Source of the DNA: Pseudomonadales bacterium
Lineage (GTDB): Bacteria > Pseudomonadota > Gammaproteobacteria > Pseudomonadales > Pseudohongiellaceae
NCBI GenBank assembly: GCA_028281635.1
Contig: JANQJM010000056.1
Span: forward strand, 1 to 39,987
Length of the DNA stretch: 39,987 bases
Direction: 5' to 3'
The position numbers were made by a program, and so were the translations under genes. Below are positions 32,731 through 39,987 of the stretch, in pieces; the stretch's first letter is position 1, and each line of letters starts with the position of its first letter. The notes under the pieces are model-generated. The model was not told where the DNA came from. It saw nothing but the letters and a program-made list of their open reading frames with translations, and ran no database searches.

Positions 32731-34244
32731 ACGATAATCTGCGCGAACAACTATTGGTTCTTCCAGCATACTTTCAGGGACACCTGGTACTTACGCTGAT
32801 TGCCATGACCCTGGGTATTGTCATTTCCATCCCGTTGGGAATATGGGCCGCTCAATCAGAACGCGTCAAGCGACCGCTATTAACCTTGGTAAGCATTATT
32901 CAAACCTTTCCCAGTGTTGCAATTCTGGCGTTGGTAGTGGCACTGCTCGGTGGGCGGATCGGTCTTGTGCCTGCTATAACCGCGTTGGTGCTCTACAGTA
33001 TGTTGCCCATAGTGCGTAACACGGTTACCGGACTGGAAACGATTTCTGCGGATGTTGTCGAGGCGGCGCGCGGTATCGGGATGTCCTCTCAACAAATTCT
33101 GGTTAAGGTGCGTATCCCATTAGCCTTGCCAGTCATAATTGCGGGTATTCGCACTGCGGCTGTATGGACGGTTGGTCTTGCGACATTGTCTACTCTGGTT
33201 GGTGCCACCAGTTTTGGCAACTACATCTTCACCGGCCTTCAAACACGCAATCTGGTTGCGGTTACGGTCGGTAGTTTAGCAGCGGCCACCATGGCGGTGC
33301 TGCTGGATAGCTTGATTGGTGGCATTCAATGGTTAATGGAACATCGCAATGAACGATCGAGCAGTGTTTACGCTCGGGCAAAAACTGCAGTGCTGGCTGC
33401 TGTAAGTCTCAGTGTCGCTGTGGTCGCTTACTCATTAATGCCGGAAGAAGAAGTGGATTTCGTGGTTGGCGGGAAAGGTTTTACTGAGCAATACATCATC
33501 GCCGGATTGGTGGCTGCAGAATTGGAGCAGGCCGGTTTCACGGTAGAACAACGTCTCGGCATGGGAACCGAAGTAGTGTACGAAGCCACTGCTAATAGCT
33601 CAGTCGATGTGTATCTCGAATACTCCGGTACTGTGTGGGCAAACATCATGGGCCGGGACGATAATCCAGGCCGCCAGCAAGTACTCAGTGAGGTGACTGA
33701 GTTTATTGCTGCGAACGACTCAATGCGTAATGCAGCAAATCTCGGCTTCCAGAATCTCTATGCGCTGGCAATGCGCAAGGACCGTGCAGCTGAGCTAGGC
33801 GTTAATGCCATCGATGATCTACTACCCGTTGCCGATGATCTGGTTGCTGCGGGGGACCTGGAATTTTTTGGACGACCGGAGTGGCTGAAGCTGCGCGAGA
33901 TTTATGGGATCGATTTCGGTGAGAAACTTACCTTCGACACAACTCTGATGTATACCGCAGTGTATGAGCGTCAAGTGGATTTGATTTCGGCTTACACGAC
34001 CGATGGCCGGGTTGCTTCCTTTGATTTGCTATTACTGGAAGATCCATTGAATGCCTTACCCCCCTATGATGGATTTCTGGCTGCTTCAGAAAGTGCGATG
34101 GCTAATCCACGCTTTGTGGAAGTTCTGGCGTCGCTGCAGAATAAGATTACCGATGAAGCAATGCGTGAGGCGAATAAGATTGTGGATGTAGACGGAGGCT
34201 CCATCTCGGAAGCAGTGACTTATTTACAGTCACTGATTGACTAG
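32727..34244 (+). CDS. Fused permease and substrate-binding protein of osmoprotectant ABC importer
   Basis: The 505-residue protein has an N-terminal permease domain (about 1-210) with the EAA loop EAARGIGMSSQQILVKVRIPLALP and about six membrane segments. A further membrane segment (AVLAAVSLSVAVVAYSL) connects to a C-terminal substrate-binding domain (about 245-505) with VGGKGFTEQYIIAGLVAAELEQAG and MGTEVVYEATANSSVDVYLEYSGT, as in the OsmF/OpuCC family. In the OpuC and Osm systems these are separate proteins; fusions of this type are known, for example in lactic acid bacteria and some proteobacteria. It tethers the binding protein to the pore. The GTG start overlaps the ATPase stop. Confidence 0.92.
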   Translation: MNDNLREQLLVLPAYFQGHLVLTLIAMTLGIVISIPLGIWAAQSERVKRPLLTLVSIIQTFPSVAILALVVALLGGRIGLVPAITALVLYSMLPIVRNTVTGLETISADVVEAARGIGMSSQQILVKVRIPLALPVIIAGIRTAAVWTVGLATLSTLVGATSFGNYIFTGLQTRNLVAVTVGSLAAATMAVLLDSLIGGIQWLMEHRNERSSSVYARAKTAVLAAVSLSVAVVAYSLMPEEEVDFVVGGKGFTEQYIIAGLVAAELEQAGFTVEQRLGMGTEVVYEATANSSVDVYLEYSGTVWANIMGRDDNPGRQQVLSEVTEFIAANDSMRNAANLGFQNLYALAMRKDRAAELGVNAIDDLLPVADDLVAAGDLEFFGRPEWLKLREIYGIDFGEKLTFDTTLMYTAVYERQVDLISAYTTDGRVASFDLLLLEDPLNALPPYDGFLAASESAMANPRFVEVLASLQNKITDEAMREANKIVDVDGGSISEAVTYLQSLID

Positions 34245-34263
34245 TTCAGGTCTGACACTGAAC
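34244..34263. terminator. Short hairpin between convergent genes
   Basis: GTTCAG (34244-34249) and CTGAAC (34258-34263) form a 6-bp stem with an 8-nt loop, starting at the last base of the transporter stop codon and ending 4 nt before the end of the convergent esterase gene. There is no T-run, so terminator function is uncertain. Confidence 0.3.
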
Positions 34264-34267
34264 ATTA

Positions 34268-35095
34268 CTACTTGCTTTGGTTGTCGAAAAATTCGAAGAC
34301 CTTGTCCAGGTTCTCCCTACCAGAGGAGCTATGAGTACCGCCCGCGATTTCCAGGTATTCATAGTCCATGTCCAACTCAGCCATTTTTTTCACCCAACGT
34401 CGGGTGACTTCTATTTCGACTTCGATATCTCTATCACCGGCGATGAGTAAAACAGGTATTTCTGGGCAATTCGCCAGTATCTCCGGTTCCTCCCCGGTTA
34501 CTGGCGACAGCGGTGCAATAGCCGCCCACAAATCAGGATGCTCGCTGGCCAGATACCAGGTGCCGCTGCCACCCATTGACTGACCAGTCAGATAGATGCG
34601 TTGACTATCGATCACAAAGTCGTTTCTAACTTCTGCTACCACATTCATTACGTCTAACTCGCTGAGTCTACGCACCTCCGAAGAGGAGAGACTGATGTCT
34701 TCTGCACCCGCCTGAAAGCCGTTGGGCGGTCTGGACCCAAACCACCCGCGTTCGCTAAATCCTACCGGAGTGACAACAATGAAACCGTAGTTCTCCGCCA
34801 ACTCAAGCAGGTTGTTGTATTCCATCATGTACATGGCACCTGAGCCATGTCCATGAAGTGCAACCAGAAGCGGCGCGGGATCAGACCCCTGATAAGTAGT
34901 CGGTACGTACAGCCCGTACTCAGAATCAATGCCACCCGCTTCTGCAAAGCGATAGGATTTTATCTGGACGCGCTTAAGTGCCTCGATGTTTTCTGCAGAC
35001 CGCGGTGGTTGAATCCAGATATCTGCACATTGGGTCAGGTAGAGTACTGGTATCAACACCGCTAACCCGATCACCACCTTGAATAAATGACGCAT
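34268..35095 (-). CDS. Exported PHB-depolymerase-like esterase (LpqC type)
   Basis: The ATG at 35095 gives a signal/anchor peptide (RHLFKVVIGLAVLIPVLYLTQC) in which C at about 23 might be lipidated. An open frame starting earlier would overlap the upstream permease gene. The 275-residue protein has VALHGHGSGAMYMMEY (oxyanion loop), VTPVGFSERGWFGSRPP, nucleophile S in LTGQSMGGSGTW, acid in IAGDRDIEVEIE and H in GGTHSS. This fits the esterase PHB/LpqC-like alpha/beta hydrolases, acting on esters outside the cytoplasm. The stop of the upstream permease gene is 10 nt before it. It could share that transcript. Confidence 0.83.
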   Translation of the reverse strand: MRHLFKVVIGLAVLIPVLYLTQCADIWIQPPRSAENIEALKRVQIKSYRFAEAGGIDSEYGLYVPTTYQGSDPAPLLVALHGHGSGAMYMMEYNNLLELAENYGFIVVTPVGFSERGWFGSRPPNGFQAGAEDISLSSSEVRRLSELDVMNVVAEVRNDFVIDSQRIYLTGQSMGGSGTWYLASEHPDLWAAIAPLSPVTGEEPEILANCPEIPVLLIAGDRDIEVEIEVTRRWVKKMAELDMDYEYLEIAGGTHSSSGRENLDKVFEFFDNQSK

Positions 35096-35105
35096 GAATT
35101 GAATT

Positions 35106-37577
35106 CTATTCGTAGTGCAATGCTGCGGCCGGTTCCATGGCCACAATTCTTCTTACAGGCGCAACGGATGCCAGAAACACAAGACAAGCCAGTCCCACCA
35201 GCACACCGGTTGCCACTGGCAACACAACATCCAGCAATCCTGCCGACTGAATTTGCTCTACGATGATGGAGAGCGCCAGGACTGCTCCAACTCCACCAAC
35301 GATAAAACTGGCTAATAGATAGCGGGTCGCTTGCTTAAGGAACAAATTCACAATCATTCTATTGGTTGAACCTAAGGCTCTTCGAATGCTCAGTTCTTTG
35401 GTACGAAGGATCACCGAACGTGAGACAACGCCATAGATACCAGCAATTGCCAACAGGGCAGTGACAATAGAAATCCAGGTCATGAGATCGGCAAACAGGT
35501 TGAATGGTGCTCCGGACAACAGTGTCATATCGATTAGGGGAAGAACATTCAGGATGGCTACGTCACGATCCACCCTTGCACTTGCCTGTTTGATGACATC
35601 TTCATAAAAGCTGATGGGCTGACTGCTGGCAGTCAGGCCGGGTGCTGTTGTGGTGGCAAATAATGTATCCACTGAGGATTGGATATCACCTCCGGCCATA
35701 GGCAACTGTGACAGAGGGCGGTACAAAGTTGATTCTGATAGTGGCGAGCCGATTGGATTTCCCTGCAAGAGAAATCGCACTACTCCTACAACGGTGAGTA
35801 TCTCCGCGCTTCGGTCTGCATCATAGACAATCTGTTTTCCAAGGGCTGTATCATCTGGCCAGAATTGCTGCGCGAATAACTCGTCAATTATCACTACAGG
35901 CAGGTTTTCACCGTTGTCACCAACATCAAAGAACCTCCCTTCTACTAACTCAATACCAAGCTGTTCCAGGTAGTCGTCACTCGTCCAAACGTGTTTGATC
36001 GAAGGATACTGACCGTCATTGCGCAGATCTCGATCCTGCAGCTGATAGTTGACTGACGGAGCATGGACTCGTGGTGGCGCTGTTGTAAACTCTGTGGTTC
36101 CGAAATTTTCCTGACTACCAACTTCCATATCGAATTGTTGAAGGAAATTAAGTTTTTCCTCCGCGTTCTGATAATTGTCTGCCGCGAGACTTAGTCGGGA
36201 CGCGAGTATATCGTCGGTCTGAATGCCGAGATCATTTTGGTAAGCTCTGTAGATGCTGATTGCCAATGCCAGCGAAACGATTAACAAAAAACAGGAAACG
36301 ATAAGTTCCATGGCGACCAGGAAGCGGGTAAAGCTTCCTGCACCAGCGATGCTTTGGTGTTCTCTGTTTAGTACTTCCCCTAAATTGGATCGACTTGCCT
36401 GCCACGCGGGATAGAGGCTGGAAAACAACCATACTGCAATCGCGCAGAGCGTCACCAGAATCAAGTCTTCAAGTCCCAGATTGGTGGAAAACCAGAAGGG
36501 GAAACCTGCAAAGTACTCTGGGTAGGCAACTGACAGATAGCTAAGGCCACTTTGACCCAATAGTAGTCCGATACAGATTGCTACTCCCGCAATCAACAAT
36601 GACTCAAGTAATACCTGGCTTATGACGCGAGCACGGGTTCCACCCACAGCACTGCGAACGGCGAGTTCGGCAATTCGTTCGTTGCTTCTGATAATAAGTA
36701 AGTTGCCCACATTAAATGCTACCAGCAGTAGTATTGTTGCAGTCAAACCAGAAAGCAGCACACCGGTAAAAGGTACAACGCTGGAGTTGAAAATCTTGGT
36801 GTAGTGCAGTGCGATGCCGGTCTTGTCACCATAGCTTTCTGGGTATTCTTCACTGAGTGGTGTGAGTATGGCTTTTACTTCTGCATCAGCCTGAGTGAGG
36901 CTGGTTCCCTCATTGAGCATACCCACAACCAGGAGCGTTTGATTACCGCCAGGCTCAGGATTGGCAGGTAGCTGCAGTGGCAACCAGATGTCATTGAGGT
37001 AGGGGTAGGCGAATCCTTCTGGCATCACTCCGACAATGGTGCGTGTTTGTCCATCGACACGTGATAGCCTGCCAATGATGTTTTCATCACGGTTATAGTA
37101 GCTGTCCCATAAAGAGTAGCTGATTACTGCAACAGGAGCGGCCTCCGCCTGATTGTCATCGGCGACAAGACTTCTACCCAACATCGGAGATGTGTTGGCA
37201 ATATCCAATAGATTAGAAGTGATGACAGCAGAAGAAATGACTTCCGCCGTCTCGCCATCGCTGATTGTTGACGTTGAGTTTTGATAAGCACCGAGCATTT
37301 CAAAGCTGCTCAACCTCTCTGTAAGTAGTTGATAAACATAAGGATCTAGCGACTGGGAGGTTGGCACGATACTGCTTATCTGTGTGTCCTCCATAATGAT
37401 GGAGAGACGATCACTGTTTGGGATCGGTAGATTTGCAGTGCCGGTGAACTTGGTTAGTACAAGTAGCGGAACAGCCATCGCCAGACCTACGGCGATAACG
37501 AAGACACAAAGAAAAGTGAATCCTGCTTTTCTTCGGAGCAATCGCAGAGTGTAAGCAAACTCAAACCAGATATTCAT
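35106..37577 (-). CDS. MacB/FtsX-like ABC permease (ADOP type)
   Basis: An 823-residue protein with an N-terminal membrane segment (FTFLCVFVIAVGLAMAVPLLVL), a MacB-type periplasmic domain (VAVISYSLWDSYYN, TIVGVMPEGFAYPYLNDIWLPLQL), three membrane segments with an FtsX motif (RSNERIAELAVRSAVGGTRARV), a second periplasmic domain (VVIIDELFAQQFWPDDTALGKQI) and a final FtsX unit (RTKELSIRRALGSTNRMIVN, ending MEPAAALHYE). This duplicated layout is that of acidobacterial-type duplicated orphan permeases. No ATPase gene is adjacent in the window. It is 28 nt downstream of a paralogue, so the two probably form a transcript. Role unknown; export of a peptide or lipid substrate is usual for MacB. Confidence 0.9.
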   Translation of the reverse strand: MNIWFEFAYTLRLLRRKAGFTFLCVFVIAVGLAMAVPLLVLTKFTGTANLPIPNSDRLSIIMEDTQISSIVPTSQSLDPYVYQLLTERLSSFEMLGAYQNSTSTISDGETAEVISSAVITSNLLDIANTSPMLGRSLVADDNQAEAAPVAVISYSLWDSYYNRDENIIGRLSRVDGQTRTIVGVMPEGFAYPYLNDIWLPLQLPANPEPGGNQTLLVVGMLNEGTSLTQADAEVKAILTPLSEEYPESYGDKTGIALHYTKIFNSSVVPFTGVLLSGLTATILLLVAFNVGNLLIIRSNERIAELAVRSAVGGTRARVISQVLLESLLIAGVAICIGLLLGQSGLSYLSVAYPEYFAGFPFWFSTNLGLEDLILVTLCAIAVWLFSSLYPAWQASRSNLGEVLNREHQSIAGAGSFTRFLVAMELIVSCFLLIVSLALAISIYRAYQNDLGIQTDDILASRLSLAADNYQNAEEKLNFLQQFDMEVGSQENFGTTEFTTAPPRVHAPSVNYQLQDRDLRNDGQYPSIKHVWTSDDYLEQLGIELVEGRFFDVGDNGENLPVVIIDELFAQQFWPDDTALGKQIVYDADRSAEILTVVGVVRFLLQGNPIGSPLSESTLYRPLSQLPMAGGDIQSSVDTLFATTTAPGLTASSQPISFYEDVIKQASARVDRDVAILNVLPLIDMTLLSGAPFNLFADLMTWISIVTALLAIAGIYGVVSRSVILRTKELSIRRALGSTNRMIVNLFLKQATRYLLASFIVGGVGAVLALSIIVEQIQSAGLLDVVLPVATGVLVGLACLVFLASVAPVRRIVAMEPAAALHYE

Positions 37578-37605
37578 TGCTATTTCCTCGATCTATAGGC
37601 TTAAC

Positions 37606-39987
37606 TTATTCGTCACGCAGAGTGTCTCCTGGCTCCATCGCGACCAGCAGACGCGCAGGTGTATAGGTCGATAGGAAGATCAACAATCCGAGACCTAATG
37701 CCACTGAAATAAATATGGAAGGTAGCCAGATGATGCTTCCAGGAATTATGCTGTCGATTACATTGGTTAAGAGAGCAGCGCTTCCTCCGCCAAGTAGTAA
37801 GCCGAGACCAAGATATTTGAATCCGGGTCGCATAAACACCCAGAGGATTCCCTCGTTGCTGGAACCAACGGCGCGTCGGATGCCAGACTCCTTGCTCCTT
37901 TGAAACACCGATCTTGATACCAGGGCATAGATTCCGGTTGCTGCTAGGACTAGTGTAACCAATGCCAAAGTGAGGAACATATTGGCACTGAAAACCATCG
38001 GCGCATTGGCTTGTTCGATCAATTCCGTCAGTAACCGAATATTGGTTATGGGTATGTCGCGATCCACTTGATTCGCGGTCTCGCGTACAGTCTGAGTGAA
38101 GGCTGCCGGGTCGCCGTTAGTGTTAACCGCGATAGAAAACGCTCTGCCTGTGCTTTGGGTTAATGGACGATACAGGCTGCGCCGGTCTAGCCCGCCGTCC
38201 ATTGCCATGCTTTGAATTATGTGCGGCACCACTCCCACGACTGTCAGCCATTCCGACTCGGGCGTACCCGGTAGAATCTCAATACGTTTGCCTAGTGGAG
38301 ATTCGTTCGGCCACATCTGTTCCGCCAACAGTTGTTCGATAATCGCAACCGGAAGAGAGTTGGCTGTATCGCCGGTGTCGAAATTCCTGCCGGCCGTAAG
38401 AGCCAAATCCATAGTCTGAAAATAGTCGGGTGCTACATAGATGAGGTATTGAAAAGGATACTGATCATTAACGAACAGGTCCTGGTCCTCAAGGTTGTAA
38501 GGAACCCTGGCACCATATTCACTGGTCAAGGCAGTCGAAAAACTCACTCTTTCGATGCCCGGTTGCTGCAGTAATTCCAGCTTGAGATTTTCTCTGTAAG
38601 CCTCTCTAGCTTCGGTGTCGGCGTAGTTTTCCGTTGCCAGATTGATGCGTCCAGCCAGATAGCCCTCGGTAGTGGTGCCATAATCCAGCTCTGCTACATC
38701 CTTGGCCACACCGACGAGAACGCCTCCGAGCACTAGTAAAAAACAAGAAAATACCATCTCAGTGCTTACAAGGACCGAAGTACCGAGGGGATTCTTGGAG
38801 CCGGTAGATCCGGTTTTCCCGGCGGCGAGCACCTCGGCTAGATCGAGACGAGAGACCTGCCAGTAGGCCAGTGCGACAGAGGACAGCCAGATAACGAGCA
38901 TCGCAAAAAAAGCTGTCACGGCAATGGGGAGCTTCCAGTCAAACGCCATCCAGAAGGGGAGTTCGCCCCTGCTCATGTCTTGAAAACTGGCATCAACGAT
39001 CGCCATTCCAACGTCTGCTAATAAAACTCCCAAAAGCGATCCCAGCAAGCAAACAAGAAAAGAATCCATGAGAATCGACTTAATCAGTCGCCAGCGCGAA
39101 GCACCTAATGAACTGCAGATGGCGAATTCTTGAATGCGCTCATTGGTGCGAACCAATATCAAATTGGCTACGTTTAGAGACACCAGCAGCACTAAAGCAA
39201 ACGTCAACAATAATGGCACTACTTCAATGACAAACTCTACTGTCGGTGAGTCCGCGGAGAACATGGTGGCAAACGGTTGCAGTCGGCCACTGTAGCCTGC
39301 GTATGTATCAGGGAATGCCTCCCCTATTCGTGTGAGAAGCGCATTGATTTCCGTTGATGCCGAATCCATCGTGGCGCTTTGAGATAACACACCTCCGACC
39401 GAGAGTGATGGCCCGTCGCCGGGCTGTAGATTGGTAGGTAATTGCAGAGGCATCCACAAATCATGTCGAAACGGGTAGGCAAAACCTTCCGGCATGACTC
39501 CAACAACTGTATAAAGTTCGCCATTGATTCGGCTATGAGTTCCGATGATGTTGTCGTCGGCAATATAGTAGTTTTGCCATACGTCATAGGAGATGACGGC
39601 GACGGGATCGGCATCAGGAATACCATCTTGGGGTAGTAAACCACGTCCCAATAGAGGTGTAACATCCAATGCTTGGACTAATTCTGGGCTGATCCTGGAA
39701 CCGTTGAACTGTTCAGCGACATCACCATCGCTAAGGGTTGCCAACACATCACGACGCGCTCCAAAAGCACTGTAGCTTTGTACTGAAGATTGCAATGTCT
39801 GGAAAGTGTACCCATCGATCGTCATGCGTTGATTGTTCGTATTATTAAACCCGACTACCGAAACATGTCTGTCACCATCAGGGAAAGGCATGACCTGCGG
39901 TTTGAAGTTTTCCAGAATTGAATAACCAGTGATAGACAACCCCATGCCCATGCCGATTACCAAAATACAAATGATGACATGGCCGGG
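37606..39987 (-). CDS. MacB/FtsX-like ABC permease (ADOP type), N-terminus beyond window
   Basis: The frame is open to the window edge (first visible residues PGHVIICIL), so the TTG or other codons near 39963 are not the start and about 20-30 residues are missing. The visible 793 residues have the same layout as the neighbouring permease: AVISYDVWQNYYIADDNIIG, VVGVMPEGFAYPFRHDLWMP, RTNERIQEFAICSSLGASRWR, VAIIEQLLAEQMWPNESPLG, a last FtsX unit with RSKESGIRRAVGSSNEG, and the end VAMEPGDTLRDE. The two are clear paralogues but not close copies. It precedes the other permease by 28 nt. The ATPase partner, if any, is not in view. Confidence 0.92.
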   Translation of the reverse strand, partial: PGHVIICILVIGMGMGLSITGYSILENFKPQVMPFPDGDRHVSVVGFNNTNNQRMTIDGYTFQTLQSSVQSYSAFGARRDVLATLSDGDVAEQFNGSRISPELVQALDVTPLLGRGLLPQDGIPDADPVAVISYDVWQNYYIADDNIIGTHSRINGELYTVVGVMPEGFAYPFRHDLWMPLQLPTNLQPGDGPSLSVGGVLSQSATMDSASTEINALLTRIGEAFPDTYAGYSGRLQPFATMFSADSPTVEFVIEVVPLLLTFALVLLVSLNVANLILVRTNERIQEFAICSSLGASRWRLIKSILMDSFLVCLLGSLLGVLLADVGMAIVDASFQDMSRGELPFWMAFDWKLPIAVTAFFAMLVIWLSSVALAYWQVSRLDLAEVLAAGKTGSTGSKNPLGTSVLVSTEMVFSCFLLVLGGVLVGVAKDVAELDYGTTTEGYLAGRINLATENYADTEAREAYRENLKLELLQQPGIERVSFSTALTSEYGARVPYNLEDQDLFVNDQYPFQYLIYVAPDYFQTMDLALTAGRNFDTGDTANSLPVAIIEQLLAEQMWPNESPLGKRIEILPGTPESEWLTVVGVVPHIIQSMAMDGGLDRRSLYRPLTQSTGRAFSIAVNTNGDPAAFTQTVRETANQVDRDIPITNIRLLTELIEQANAPMVFSANMFLTLALVTLVLAATGIYALVSRSVFQRSKESGIRRAVGSSNEGILWVFMRPGFKYLGLGLLLGGGSAALLTNVIDSIIPGSIIWLPSIFISVALGLGLLIFLSTYTPARLLVAMEPGDTLRDE

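Noticed and set aside
39961..39987. TTG near 39963 as the true start of the last permease
   Set aside because: The frame stays open to the window edge with residues (PGHVIICIL) that fit the N-terminal membrane helix of the family, so the gene is truncated by the window.

Overview
The window looks like a chromosomal segment of a free-living, probably marine or aquatic, gammaproteobacterium. This is inferred from family content, not from a marker gene. The evidence is a dense mix of secreted or lipid-anchored hydrolases, many beta-propeller/NHL-type exported proteins, Tat substrates, MacB/FtsX-type tandem permeases, a malate synthase G and a glycine-betaine-type ABC importer. No rRNA, tRNA, CRISPR array, transposase or integrase was found.

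Region 1 (1-3.94 kb) is the most distinctive part. It is an array of five integron gene cassettes, each with one plus-strand gene followed by an attC site (attC sites near 1139, 2002, 2801, 3392 and 3875). The start of each of cassettes 2-5 is complementary to the 5' end of its own attC, as expected for cassettes that once circularised. No integron integrase lies beside the array. It begins about 6 nt after the stop codon of an alpha/beta hydrolase gene and ends at the stop codon of a convergent gene, so it fills the gap between two converging chromosomal genes. The cassettes encode a lipoprotein, a secreted zinc-metalloprotease-like protein, a secreted unknown protein, a DUF1697 protein and a hotdog thioesterase.

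Region 2 (3.9-11.3 kb) holds small regulator/effector pairs: an ArsR-like regulator between two START/AHSA1-type (SRPBCC) genes with a strong inverted repeat in the divergent promoter; a beta-helix lipoprotein downstream of a short asparaginase; a MarR regulator divergent from a membrane-anchored small protein with a direct-repeat operator candidate; and DUF4404, DUF6265 and AurF-like diiron genes.

Region 3 (11.3-17.2 kb) contains an alpha/beta hydrolase fused to a LuxR-type DNA-binding domain. It is divergent from the diiron gene across a promoter region with two copies of a GAC-N4-GTC palindrome. A Ycf46-like AAA ATPase, a Tat-exported NHL protein, an FMN reductase and a Tat-exported dienelactone hydrolase follow.

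Region 4 (17.2-24.2 kb) is a run of seven minus-strand genes, mostly secreted or membrane proteins: unknown exported protein, lipoprotein, anchored small protein, PD40 propeller, CocE/NonD hydrolase, metallo-beta-lactamase-like protein and SRPBCC protein. Several gaps are 0-10 nt, suggesting one or two operons.

Region 5 (24.4-31.9 kb) has an exported esterase, a small membrane protein with a possible leader-RNA pseudoknot, malate synthase G, an exported propeller, an HpcH/HpaI aldolase with a signal peptide and an intact set of catalytic residues, and a penicillin-recognising-type serine hydrolase lipoprotein. Region 6 (31.9-40 kb) has a two-gene osmoprotectant importer whose permease is fused to its substrate-binding protein, an exported esterase, and two tandem MacB/FtsX-like permeases, the second cut by the window end.
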